The notes beneath the pieces were generated by a model. It searched no databases. It worked only from the letters and a program-made list of their open reading frames with translations, and was not told the DNA's origin. From the NCBI GenBank assembly GCA_946539855.1, contig CAMNHV010000002.1, positions 1-64,000 of the forward strand: 64,000 nucleotides of DNA, given 5' to 3'. A program made the translations under genes and the position numbers. Positions within the stretch are counted from its first letter, which is position 1. Every line of letters starts with the position of its first letter. This document shows, one piece after another, positions 38,360 through 47,404 of this stretch. Source of the stretch: CAG-791 sp002449595 (lineage in GTDB: Bacteria; Bacillota; Clostridia; Lachnospirales; Lachnospiraceae).

Positions 38360-39742
38360 ATGGATTACAGAATTGAACACGACGCACTTGGCGAGATGCA
38401 GGTCCCGGCGGACGCGTACTGGGGTGCGCAGACGCAGCGGAGTCTCATCAATTTCCCGATCGGGACGGAGAAGATGCCGCCGGAGATCATCCGCGCGTTT
38501 GCGGTGCTCAAGAAGGCGGCGGCCGTCGCGAACGAGCGGCTCGGCCGGCTGGACGGCGCGCGCTGCGCGCTGATCGGGGAAGTCTGCGACGAGATCCTCG
38601 CGGGGAAGCTGGACGCGCACTTTCCGCTGGCGGTCTGGCAGACCGGAAGCGGCACGCAGTCGAACATGAACTTCAACGAGGTGATCGCGAACCGGGCGAA
38701 TGAGCTGATCCGGGAGCGGGGCATGAGCGACGTACCCGCGCTTCATCCGAACGATACGGTCAACATGTCCCAGAGCTCCAACGACACGTTCCCGACGGCG
38801 ATCCACATCGCGGCGCTGCTGCAGGTGCAGGAGTCGCTCCTGCCGGCAGTGAGAGAGCTGATTGCAACCTTCAGGCGTCTCGAGGCGGAGAACGAGGGCG
38901 TGATCAAGAGCGGGCGGACCCATCTCCAGGATGCGGTGCCGATCGCCTTTTCCCAGGAGATCAGCGGCTGGAGAGGCATGCTGGAGGCAGCGGAGGCAAT
39001 GATCCTGAGCGCCGCGGAGCCGGTGCGGCAGCTCGCGCTCGGCGGGACCGCGGTCGGCACGGGACTCAACGCGCCGGCGGGCTTCGCTGAGGAATCGGCG
39101 AAGGCGGTATCCGAGATCACGGGGGAAAGCTTTTTCTCAGAAGACAATAAATTTCACGCGCTCACGGCGAAGGACGCCTGCGTGTTCCTGCACGGCGCCT
39201 ACAAGGCGCTCGCCGCGAATATGATGAAGATCGCGAACGACGTCCGGTGGCTCGCGAGCGGACCGCGCTGCGGCCTCGGCGAGATCACGATCCCGGCCAA
39301 CGAGCCGGGCAGCTCGATTATGCCGGGCAAGATCAACCCGACGCAGTGCGAGCAGGTGACCATGGTCGCGGTCCAGGTGATGGGCAACGACGCGGCGGTC
39401 GGCATCGCGGCGTCGCAGGGCAACTTCGAGCTGAACGTGTTCATGCCGGTCATCGCGCACAACCTGCTGCAGTCGGGGAGACTGCTCGCGGACAGCATCC
39501 GCTCCTTCAACGAGAGATGCGCGGGCGGGATCGAGGCCGACCGCGCAAAGATGCGGGAGTACGTCGACCGGTCGCTGATGCTGGTGACGGCGCTGAACCC
39601 GCACATCGGGTACGAGAACGCCGCGAAGGTGTCGCTGAAGGCGTACCGGGAGGGGACAAGCCTCAAAGAGGCGGCGCTCTCGCTCGGCCTTCTGACGGAA
39701 GAAGAGTTTGACCGGTACCTCAGGCCGGAGGAGATGATCTGA
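38360..39742 (+). CDS. fumC: Class II fumarate hydratase
   Basis: A 460-residue, iron-independent fumarase interconverting fumarate and malate. The superfamily signature GSSIMPGKINP is present, as are SQSSNDTFPTA and the catalytic-region segment SGRTHLQDAVP. The N-terminal DALGEMQVPADAYWGAQTQRS is typical. The ATG at 38360 has GAGGT nine bases upstream; a 46-codon in-frame extension to 38222 passes through leader hairpins and is unlikely to be translated. The debranching enzyme gene follows after 13 bases. Aspartase shares the fold, but the FumC-type motifs favour fumarase. Confidence 0.93.
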   Translation: MDYRIEHDALGEMQVPADAYWGAQTQRSLINFPIGTEKMPPEIIRAFAVLKKAAAVANERLGRLDGARCALIGEVCDEILAGKLDAHFPLAVWQTGSGTQSNMNFNEVIANRANELIRERGMSDVPALHPNDTVNMSQSSNDTFPTAIHIAALLQVQESLLPAVRELIATFRRLEAENEGVIKSGRTHLQDAVPIAFSQEISGWRGMLEAAEAMILSAAEPVRQLALGGTAVGTGLNAPAGFAEESAKAVSEITGESFFSEDNKFHALTAKDACVFLHGAYKALAANMMKIANDVRWLASGPRCGLGEITIPANEPGSSIMPGKINPTQCEQVTMVAVQVMGNDAAVGIAASQGNFELNVFMPVIAHNLLQSGRLLADSIRSFNERCAGGIEADRAKMREYVDRSLMLVTALNPHIGYENAAKVSLKAYREGTSLKEAALSLGLLTEEEFDRYLRPEEMI

Positions 39743-39755
39743 GGAGGAGATCCCC

Positions 39756-41876
39756 ATGCTGCTCGCTGACAGTTTCCCTACTTACAAGATCGGCAGCCTC
39801 GAGTACCGCGCCGGCAGGGTGCTCCCGTTCGGCGCGACGATCGTCGAGAACGGCGGCGTCAACTTCAGCATCTATTCCAGGGAGGCGAGAAGCTGCTGCC
39901 TCGCGCTGTTCCATCACGGGTGCGGCGAGCCGTTCGTGAAGATCCCGTTCCCGGACGAGTTCCGGACGGGCAGCGTCTTCTCGATGCTGGTTTACGGGAT
40001 CAATTATGAGACCACGGAGTACGGTTACATCTTTGACGGGGAGTACGACGAGAAGAAGGGACTCCTGTTCGACAAGGATCGGGTGGTGCTCGATCCTTAT
40101 GCGAAGTCGGTCTCCGGGCGCAGCGTGTTCGGGAAGAAGAAGGACGTGCCGGGGCAGTTCGTGCACCGCGGGCAGATCATCCGGCAGGACTACGACTGGG
40201 AGGGCGACACGCCGCTGCGGCTCCCGCAGGACGAGCTCGTCATCTATGAGATGCACGTGCGCTCGTTCACGATGCATCCCTCGAGCGGCGTCAGGCACCG
40301 CGGGACGTACGCGGGCCTCATCGAGAAGATCCCTTATCTTAAGGAACTCGGCGTCAACTGCGTGGAGCTGATGCCGGTCTTTACATTCGACGAATTTGAG
40401 AATGAGCGCGAAGTCGACGGGAAGAAGCTCCTCAATTACTGGGGCTATTCCACCGTCGGCTTTTTTGCACCAAAGGCGGGCTACGCCGCGTCCGCGCCCT
40501 TCGGCATGGAGTGCGACGAGCTGAAGAACATGGTGAAGCAGCTGCACAAGAACGGCATCGAAGTGCTGCTCGACGTCGTGTTCAACCACACGGCGGAGGG
40601 AGGGCACGGCGGCCCGGTGATCTCCTACAAGGGCATCGACAACCGCACCTATTACCTGCTCACGCCGGACGGCAGCTACTACAACTTCAGCGGCTGCGGG
40701 AACACGATGAACTGCAACAACGCGGTCGTGCGCAGCAGCATCCTTGACTGCCTCCGCTACTGGGTCACGGACTACCACGTGGACGGATTCCGGTTCGATC
40801 TCGCCTCGATCCTGACCAGGGACCAGAGCGGCGCGCCGATGGTCTCCCCGCCGCTCATCGAGTCGCTCTCGCACGATCCCGTGCTGGACGGCTGCAAGCT
40901 GATCGCGGAGGCGTGGGACGCCGGCGGACTCTACCAGGTCGGCTCGTTCCCCGCGTGGCACCGCTTCGCGGAGTGGAACGGCAGGTACCGCGACTGCGTG
41001 CGGAAGTTCGTGAAGGGCGGCGCGGAGTGTGCGCAGGAGCTGATCAGCCGTGTCTCGGGATCCCCGGACCTGTACAGCGACCGGAGCCCGGCCGCCTCGG
41101 TCAATTTCGTCACCTGCCACGACGGCTTCACGCTGGCGGACCTCACGAGCTACAACGGGAAGCACAACGAGGCGAACGGAGAGGGGGGCCGGGATGGTTC
41201 GGACAACAATGACAGCTGGAACTGCGGCGTGGAGGGAGAGACCAGTGATGCGGAGATCCTCTCGCTTCGGAGACGCCAGATGAAAAACATGCTGACCGTC
41301 CTCCTGACCAGCCGCGGCGTCCCCATGCTCCTGTCCGGCGACGAGTTCGCGAACACGCAGTTCGGGAACAACAACGCCTACTGCCAGGACAACGAGATCT
41401 CGTGGCTCGACTGGGACATGCGTGACGGGAATGAGGACCTGTTCCGGTATGAGAAGAACCTGATCGCGCTGCGGAAGGCGCATCCCGTGCTTCGCGGCGG
41501 CAGTTTTGATTTCAGCCACAACGGCACCGGCTACCCTGAGCTGTCGTTCCACGGACTCACTCCATGGAACTGCGACACGGGGAACAGTCCGCTCACGATC
41601 GCGTGGATGTACGCGGAGGACAGCGAAAGATATGGCACGGCGGAAGATGCTTTTCTCTACGTCGCAGTGAATGCGCACTGGGAGGAGCACACGTTCGCGC
41701 TTCCGGTCGTTCCGGAAGGGTACCGCTGGCACCTCTTCGCCGAGAGCGGGAGCGGAAGAAGCTTTGCGCCCGGCGAGGAGCAGATCCTTAAAGACTGCAG
41801 CGAGTGGGCGCTGATGCCGCGCTCGAGCGCCATCCTGATCGCGAAAAAGGCAAAAAAACGCAGAGGGAAGTCCTGA
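39756..41876 (+). CDS. glgX: Glycogen debranching enzyme (GlgX/isoamylase type)
   Basis: A 706-residue GH13 enzyme hydrolysing alpha-1,6 branches. An N-terminal CBM48-like domain (about 20-110) precedes the catalytic barrel. The four GH13 regions are visible: DVVFNH, GFRFDLA with nucleophile Asp348, AEAWD with acid Glu385, and TCHDG with His455 and Asp456. GAGGAGGAG precedes the ATG. The C-terminal beta domain ends with a basic KKAKKRRGK tail. Co-located with fumC without obvious pathway logic. A pullulanase-type specificity cannot be excluded, but length and regions fit GlgX best. Confidence 0.92.
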   Translation: MLLADSFPTYKIGSLEYRAGRVLPFGATIVENGGVNFSIYSREARSCCLALFHHGCGEPFVKIPFPDEFRTGSVFSMLVYGINYETTEYGYIFDGEYDEKKGLLFDKDRVVLDPYAKSVSGRSVFGKKKDVPGQFVHRGQIIRQDYDWEGDTPLRLPQDELVIYEMHVRSFTMHPSSGVRHRGTYAGLIEKIPYLKELGVNCVELMPVFTFDEFENEREVDGKKLLNYWGYSTVGFFAPKAGYAASAPFGMECDELKNMVKQLHKNGIEVLLDVVFNHTAEGGHGGPVISYKGIDNRTYYLLTPDGSYYNFSGCGNTMNCNNAVVRSSILDCLRYWVTDYHVDGFRFDLASILTRDQSGAPMVSPPLIESLSHDPVLDGCKLIAEAWDAGGLYQVGSFPAWHRFAEWNGRYRDCVRKFVKGGAECAQELISRVSGSPDLYSDRSPAASVNFVTCHDGFTLADLTSYNGKHNEANGEGGRDGSDNNDSWNCGVEGETSDAEILSLRRRQMKNMLTVLLTSRGVPMLLSGDEFANTQFGNNNAYCQDNEISWLDWDMRDGNEDLFRYEKNLIALRKAHPVLRGGSFDFSHNGTGYPELSFHGLTPWNCDTGNSPLTIAWMYAEDSERYGTAEDAFLYVAVNAHWEEHTFALPVVPEGYRWHLFAESGSGRSFAPGEEQILKDCSEWALMPRSSAILIAKKAKKRRGKS

Positions 41877-41899
41877 AAAGATTCTGCTTAATCTTTCTG

Positions 41900-41928
41900 T
41901 TGAACTTCCTGAAATCGTATGCTATAAT
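41900..41928 (+). promoter_or_regulatory. Sigma-A promoter for tRNA-Trp
   Basis: TTGAAC (41900-41905), 17 bases, TATAAT (41923-41928), 27 bases before the tRNA. Confidence 0.85.
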
Positions 41929-41955
41929 CCGATAGTCGGTTTGAAACCGGCATAC

Positions 41956-42027
41956 AGAGGACTCATACAATGGCTAGTATCACGGTCTCCAAAACCGTTC
42001 ATGGGGGTTCGAATCCCTCGTCCTCTG
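41956..42027 (+). tRNA. tRNA-Trp (anticodon CCA)
   Basis: A 72-base cloverleaf. Acceptor arms AGAGGAC and GTCCTCT, D-stem ATAC/GTAT, anticodon stem ACGGT/ACCGT around CTCCAAA with anticodon CCA, and a T-arm with TTCGAAT. The discriminator base is G, as usual for bacterial tRNA-Trp. The 3' CCA is not encoded and must be added. Transcribed from its own promoter and followed immediately by eight T residues. Confidence 0.97.
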
Positions 42028-42105
42028 TTTTTTTTATGTCCGGATCTTCCGGAGTTCCATATTCTTAGCGCTCATCCGGACGGACCGCACATTGCGGCCC
42101 TTTTT
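42028..42105 (+). terminator. T-tract and hairpin terminators after tRNA-Trp
   Basis: Eight Ts directly follow the tRNA. Next, GTCCGGAT (42038-42045) pairs with ATCCGGAC (42074-42081), then CCGCA/TGCGG (42085-42097) is followed by TTTTT (42101-42105). Confidence 0.75.
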
Positions 42106-42107
42106 AT

Positions 42108-42136
42108 TTGAATTACGCGCCAAGGCATGGGATAAT
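42108..42136 (+). promoter_or_regulatory. Promoter for the TetR-purL unit
   Basis: TTGAAT (42108-42113), 17 bases, GATAAT (42131-42136), with TG at 42128-42129 as an extended -10. Confidence 0.7.
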
Positions 42137-42178
42137 GAAACAGCTGAAGACTCTGCGGATCGTAGCGTGCCGGCCCAC

Positions 42179-42844
42179 ATGAGCATAAGATCGGAAGAAA
42201 AGAAAAAGCACATACGGGAGAGAGCGAGAGGCGTCTTTGCGCAGAAAGGATTCCGGACCGTCACGATGAAGGACATCGTCGACGCGTGCGGGATCTCACG
42301 CGGAGGCCTCTATTTGTATTACCCGGACACGAAGACGCTGTTCCTGGACATCCTGCGCACGGAGAAGGAGGAGGCGGGCGGCGTCATCGAGGAGGCGATC
42401 GCCTCCGGGGCTTCCGCCGGCGAGATCCTGCGGCTCTTTCTGGAAGAGCAGAAAAGGGAGCTGCTAAGGTCGGGGGACACGCTCGCCCTCGCGACCTACG
42501 AGTACGCTTTCGGAGAGAAGGACGACGAATATCTTCAGACGCAGTTTGATGAGGCAGTCCGCGTCATCGAGCTGCTTGTGCGCGGCGGCGTCCGCAGCGG
42601 CGAGTTCGTGTGCGGGGACCCGGCAGGGTTTGCGCGCGAAGTCATGTACATCATCGAGGGTCTCAAGATCTGCGCGCTGACGATGGACATGACGGAAGAG
42701 AAGGCGGATGGGACGATCGGGGCGATCCTCGCCCGGCTCACAGCCCGTCCGGACAGTGGTGAAAGGGAAAGCAGCCGTTCGGAACCGAAGGGGTCCGGGC
42801 AGGCATTAAAAAACGGGAAAAAGCGAAGGAGAGACAACGAATGA
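42179..42844 (+). CDS. TetR/AcrR-family transcriptional regulator
   Basis: A 221-residue repressor-type protein. The N-terminal helix-turn-helix is typical: RARGVFAQKGFRTVTMKDI then DACGISRGGLYLYYPDTKTLF. The C-terminal ligand-binding helical domain is unremarkable and its effector cannot be guessed. The ATG at 42179 was chosen because the conserved region begins soon after; there is no strong ribosome site, and the longer frame to 42092 would cross the promoter. Its stop overlaps the purL start (ATGA), so purL is translated from the same message. This coupling of a TetR regulator with purL is unusual. Confidence 0.9.
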   Translation: MSIRSEEKKKHIRERARGVFAQKGFRTVTMKDIVDACGISRGGLYLYYPDTKTLFLDILRTEKEEAGGVIEEAIASGASAGEILRLFLEEQKRELLRSGDTLALATYEYAFGEKDDEYLQTQFDEAVRVIELLVRGGVRSGEFVCGDPAGFAREVMYIIEGLKICALTMDMTEEKADGTIGAILARLTARPDSGERESSRSEPKGSGQALKNGKKRRRDNE

Positions 42845-45800
42845 GTAATGTGAGACGCGTATACGTCGAGAAGAAAGAACCCTACGCGGTCGCGGCAAAA
42901 GGCCTTCTCGAGGATATCCGGAGTTTCCTGGGCATCACAGCAGTGACGGGCGTGCGGAGCTTCATTCGCTACGACGTCGAGAATATTTCCGGCGAAGTAT
43001 TTGAGGTCGCCTGCAGGACGGTATTTTCCGAGCCGCCGGTCGATATCCTCTATCCGGAAGAGATCGAAGTCCCGGCGGGATGCAGGGCCTTCGGCGTGGA
43101 GGTGCTGCCGGGCCAGTTCGACCAGCGTGCGGATTCCGCGGTGCAGTGCGTGCGATTCCTGAATGAGAATGAAGATCCGGTCATCCGCACGGCACAGGTC
43201 TATCTCCTGTACGGGGACCTGACGGAGGATGAGTTCGACAGGATCAAGGGCTACTGCATCAACCCGGTCGAGGCGAGAGAGTGCGGCATGGAAAAGCCGG
43301 ACACCCTGACCGTCAGCTATCCGGAGCCGGAGGACGTGAAGACCATCGAGGGCTTCACCTCGATGCCGGACGATGCGCTGGAGAGCCTGTACGGCTCGCT
43401 CGGCCTCGCGATGACGCTGCGGGACTTCACTTTCATCCGCGATTACTTCAAGGACACAGAACACCGCGATCCTACGATGACGGAGATCCGCGTCCTGGAC
43501 ACCTACTGGTCCGACCACTGCCGTCACACGACGTTCTCGACGGAACTGAAGGACATCGCCTTCGGGGACGGCTATTACAGGACGCCCATCGAGACGACCT
43601 ACCAGAGCTACGTCGACACGAGGAAAGAGCTGTTCGGGGACCGGAAGGACAAGTACGTGTGCCTGATGGACCTCGCCCTCATGGGTATGAGAAAACTGAA
43701 GGCGGAAGGCAAGCTCACCGACATGGAGGAGTCCGACGAGAACAACGCGTGTTCCGTGGTCGTCCCCGTGGAGGTCGATTACGGGGAGGGCCCCGTCAGG
43801 GAGGAGTGGCTCGTCTTCTTCAAGAATGAGACGCATAACCACCCGACCGAGATCGAGCCGTTCGGCGGCGCGGCGACGTGCCTTGGCGGCGCGATCCGCG
43901 ACCCGCTCTCCGGGCGCGGCTACGTCTACCAGGCGATGCGCGTGACCGGCGCGGCGGATCCGACTGTTCCTGTATCCGAGACGCTCCGCGGCAAGCTGCC
44001 GCAGAAGAAGCTCGTCCGTGGCGCGGCGAAGGGCTACTCCAGCTACGGCAACCAGATCGGCCTCGCGACCGGGCAGGTGAAGGAGATCTACCACCCCGGC
44101 TACGTCGCGAAGCGCATGGAGATTGGCGCGGTCATGGGCGCCGCGGCGAGAAAGAACGTCATCCGCGAGAACTCCGAGCCGGGCAACGTGATCATCCTGC
44201 TCGGCGGCAGGACGGGACGCGACGGCATCGGCGGCGCGACCGGCTCCTCGAAGGCACACAACACGTCCTCCATCGAGACCTGCGGCGCGGAAGTGCAGAA
44301 GGGCAACGCGCCGACAGAGCGCGCGCTTCAGAGACTGTTCCGCAGGCAGGAAGTGTCCGCGCTCATCCGCAAGTGCAACGACTTCGGCGCGGGCGGCGTG
44401 TCCGTCGCGATCGGCGAGCTCGCGGACGGCCTTGAGGTCGACCTCGACCTCGTCCCGAAGAAATACGAAGGCCTCGATGGGACGGAACTCGCGATCTCCG
44501 AATCCCAGGAGCGTATGGCGGTCGTCGTCTCCAAAAAAGACGAGGAGCAGTTCCTCGCTTACGCAAAGGAAGAAAACCTGGAAGCCACGCCGGTCGCGGT
44601 CGTGACGAAGGAGAAGAGACTCGTTCTGAAATGGAGAGGGAAAAAGATCGTGGACCTCTCCCGCGCATTCCTAGACACGAACGGTGCTCATCAGGAGACG
44701 ACCGTCACCGTGGAGATCCCCTCGGAGGAGGAGAACTACCTGAAGAAGACCGCCTCGGACAAGGTGCGGGAGATCCTCTCCGGCGACGATGCGGATGATA
44801 AGTTTGCGCAGGCCCTGACCGCGTCGCTTAGCGACCTGAACGTCTGCTCGCAGAAGGGACTCGTGGAGATGTTCGACTCCACGATCGGCGCGGGCACCGT
44901 CACGATGCCTTACGGCGGCAGGTATCAGCTGACGCCGACGCAGGCGATGACGGCGAAGCTCCCGGTGCTGCACGGCACGTCGCATACTGTAACTATGATG
45001 AGCTACGGCTTCGATCCGTATCTCTCGTCCTGGAGCCCGTATCACGGCGCGATCTACGCGGTCACGCAGTCGATGTCGAAGATCGTCGCATCGGGCGGCG
45101 ACTACCGCGACCTGCACTTCACGTTCCAGGAATACTTCGGCAGGATGAACGAGGATCCGAAGCGCTGGGGCATGCCCTTCGCGGCGCTCCTCGGCGCATA
45201 TGACGCCCAGATCGGCTACGGGCTCGCGAGCATCGGCGGCAAGGACTCGATGTCCGGCACGTTCGACGATCTCGACGTCCCGCCGACGCTGGTCTCCTTC
45301 GCGGTGGACGTCGCGGCGGACACCGACGTGATCACGCCGGAACTGAAGGCGGCCGGAGACGTGCTGGTCCACGTGAGCATCCCGCACGACGAATATGACA
45401 TCCCGGTCTATGATGACGTCATGGAGACCTTCCGCAAGGTGACGAGACTCATCCGCTCGGGCAAGGTCCGCGCGGCGTATGCGCTGGACGCGTACGGCAT
45501 CGCCCCTGCGGCGGCGCAGATGGCGTTCGGCAACTGCCTCGGCGTCACGTTCTCGGATGAATTGAGCACGAAGGAACTCTTCGCGAACAACATGGGCGAC
45601 TTCCTCCTCGAGATGGGAGAGGACGCCGTAGAGCTCCTCGAGGCGGAGGAGATCGACGACTACGAGATCGTCGGCACCGTCACGGATGGCGCGTTCCGCA
45701 AAGGAGATGCAGCTGTCTCCGCACAGGAAGCGATCGAAGCGTGGAAAGCACCGCTCGAGAGCGTGTTCCCGTCCGTCGCGGCAGCAGGCGAGGGCAAGAC

Positions 45801-46662
45801 TGACTATCCGCTCTACACGGAGCGCGATTACAAGAACATCCACGTCGTATCCCACGAGATCGGCAGGCCGACGGTCTTTATCCCGGTCTTCCCGGGAACG
45901 AACTGCGAGTACGACTCGGAGGCCGCGTTCCTGCGCGCAGGGGCGAACACGAAGATCCAGGTCTTCACGAACCTTTCCGCACAGGATATCCGTGACTCTG
46001 TGAAAGCGTTCTCGGACGGCATCCGCGCGTCCCAGATCGTGATGTTCCCCGGCGGCTTCTCAGCGGGCGACGAGCCGGACGGCAGCGCGAAGTTCTTTGC
46101 GACCGCTTTCCGGGGCGAGCACCTGAAAGAAGCGCTGACGGATCTCATCCAGAACAGGGACGGCCTGATCCTCGGCATCTGCAACGGCTTCCAGGCCCTC
46201 ATCAAACTGGGCCTCGTCCCGAACGGCGCGGTCACCGGACAGGATGAAAATGCGCCGACCCTGACGTTCAACACGATCGGCAGGCACGTGTCGCGGATCG
46301 CGTACACGAGAGTCGCCTCCGTGAAGTCGCCCTGGCTCGCCGGGGTGAACGCGGGCGACGTGCTGTGCAACGCCGCTTCCCACGGCGAAGGCCGCTTCGT
46401 CGCTCCGAAGGAGTGGATCGAGAAGCTCTTCGCGAACGGCCAGGTGGCGACGCAGTACTGCGATCCCGACGGCAACGTCACCATGGACGGCGAGTGGAAC
46501 ATCAACGGCTCATTCGCCGCCATCGAGGGCATCACCTCCCCGGACGGCAGAGTCCTCGGCAAGATGCTGCACTGCGAGCGCCGCGGCGACCACGTCCACA
46601 TCAACATCGAGGGCAGCGATGACATGCGCCTGTTCCAGTCGGGCGTCAGCTACTTCCGCTGA
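42841..46662 (+). CDS. purL: Phosphoribosylformylglycinamidine synthase, single-chain
   Basis: A 1273-residue FGAM synthase fusing the synthetase and glutaminase parts that are separate (PurS/PurL/PurQ) in Bacillus. The ATP-dependent half contains HNHPTEIEPFGGAATC and GGRTGRDGIGGAT. The C-terminal amidotransferase domain begins near VFIPVFPGTNCEYD and has the nucleophile Cys1114 in GICNGFQAL. It converts FGAR, glutamine and ATP to FGAM. Its ATG overlaps the TetR stop by four bases. Other purine genes (purE-M-N-D) lie 11 kb upstream, so purL is regulated separately here. Confidence 0.97.
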   Translation: MSNVRRVYVEKKEPYAVAAKGLLEDIRSFLGITAVTGVRSFIRYDVENISGEVFEVACRTVFSEPPVDILYPEEIEVPAGCRAFGVEVLPGQFDQRADSAVQCVRFLNENEDPVIRTAQVYLLYGDLTEDEFDRIKGYCINPVEARECGMEKPDTLTVSYPEPEDVKTIEGFTSMPDDALESLYGSLGLAMTLRDFTFIRDYFKDTEHRDPTMTEIRVLDTYWSDHCRHTTFSTELKDIAFGDGYYRTPIETTYQSYVDTRKELFGDRKDKYVCLMDLALMGMRKLKAEGKLTDMEESDENNACSVVVPVEVDYGEGPVREEWLVFFKNETHNHPTEIEPFGGAATCLGGAIRDPLSGRGYVYQAMRVTGAADPTVPVSETLRGKLPQKKLVRGAAKGYSSYGNQIGLATGQVKEIYHPGYVAKRMEIGAVMGAAARKNVIRENSEPGNVIILLGGRTGRDGIGGATGSSKAHNTSSIETCGAEVQKGNAPTERALQRLFRRQEVSALIRKCNDFGAGGVSVAIGELADGLEVDLDLVPKKYEGLDGTELAISESQERMAVVVSKKDEEQFLAYAKEENLEATPVAVVTKEKRLVLKWRGKKIVDLSRAFLDTNGAHQETTVTVEIPSEEENYLKKTASDKVREILSGDDADDKFAQALTASLSDLNVCSQKGLVEMFDSTIGAGTVTMPYGGRYQLTPTQAMTAKLPVLHGTSHTVTMMSYGFDPYLSSWSPYHGAIYAVTQSMSKIVASGGDYRDLHFTFQEYFGRMNEDPKRWGMPFAALLGAYDAQIGYGLASIGGKDSMSGTFDDLDVPPTLVSFAVDVAADTDVITPELKAAGDVLVHVSIPHDEYDIPVYDDVMETFRKVTRLIRSGKVRAAYALDAYGIAPAAAQMAFGNCLGVTFSDELSTKELFANNMGDFLLEMGEDAVELLEAEEIDDYEIVGTVTDGAFRKGDAAVSAQEAIEAWKAPLESVFPSVAAAGEGKTDYPLYTERDYKNIHVVSHEIGRPTVFIPVFPGTNCEYDSEAAFLRAGANTKIQVFTNLSAQDIRDSVKAFSDGIRASQIVMFPGGFSAGDEPDGSAKFFATAFRGEHLKEALTDLIQNRDGLILGICNGFQALIKLGLVPNGAVTGQDENAPTLTFNTIGRHVSRIAYTRVASVKSPWLAGVNAGDVLCNAASHGEGRFVAPKEWIEKLFANGQVATQYCDPDGNVTMDGEWNINGSFAAIEGITSPDGRVLGKMLHCERRGDHVHINIEGSDDMRLFQSGVSYFR

Positions 46663-46673
46663 GGCGGGGCGGT

Positions 46674-47378
46674 ATGCAGAAGAGAAACTACAGCCGGGAG
46701 CTCGAAGAGACCCTCGGGACCCTGCGGGCGCGGGAAGACGCGGGCGAAGGAAGGAAGCGCCTTCTTCTTCACGTGTGCTGCGCCCCGTGCTCCAGCTACG
46801 TGCTGGAGTACCTGAGAGAGTACTTCGACGTCACGGTCTACTATTACAATCCGAACATCACCGAAGCCACGGAATATGAAAAGCGTCTTCAGGAGGAACA
46901 GCGCCTGATTCAGGAATACAACAATCAGGTGGAGCGCGGGGCATTCGAAGGGATGCATTCAACTGCGCGCGCCGGACGGATCGACTTCCTCCCGGCGCCG
47001 TATGATCCGGAGCGCTACCTGGAGGAGGTGCGCGGCCTCGAGAACTGCAGGGAAGGAGGAAGCCGCTGCGAAGTGTGCTTCCGGCTCCGGCTCTCCAGGA
47101 CAGCGGAAGCCGCGAGGAACGGCGGATACGACTTTTTCACGACGTCGCTCACGATCAGCCCGCTGAAGAACGCGCCGCTTCTCAATGAGATCGGCGAGGA
47201 GCAGGGGCGGCTGTGGGGCGTGCCGTTTCTTCCGTCCGACTTCAAGAAGAAGGACGGATACAAGCGGTCAATCGAGCTGTCGGGCATGTTTTCGCTCTAC
47301 CGGCAGAACTACTGCGGGTGCGTGTTCTCCCGGCGGGAGGCCGCGGAGCGGCAGGATAAGGCTATGAGGGACGCTTAA
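46674..47378 (+). CDS. queH: Epoxyqueuosine reductase QueH
   Basis: A 234-residue member of the QueH (formerly DUF208) family, which reduces epoxyqueuosine to queuosine in tRNA and is the non-orthologous replacement of QueG. The N-terminal HVCCAPCS carries Cys35, Cys36 and Cys39; a second pair is Cys132 and Cys135 (RCEVCFRLR), and a third is Cys214 and Cys216 (YCGC). These are the expected ligands for the iron-sulfur cluster and metal. GGGGCGG precedes the ATG, 11 bases after purL. Other queuosine genes are not in the window. Confidence 0.95.
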   Translation: MQKRNYSRELEETLGTLRAREDAGEGRKRLLLHVCCAPCSSYVLEYLREYFDVTVYYYNPNITEATEYEKRLQEEQRLIQEYNNQVERGAFEGMHSTARAGRIDFLPAPYDPERYLEEVRGLENCREGGSRCEVCFRLRLSRTAEAARNGGYDFFTTSLTISPLKNAPLLNEIGEEQGRLWGVPFLPSDFKKKDGYKRSIELSGMFSLYRQNYCGCVFSRREAAERQDKAMRDA

Positions 47379-47404
47379 AGTCCCTTAAGAACAAGGAGGA
47401 ACCT

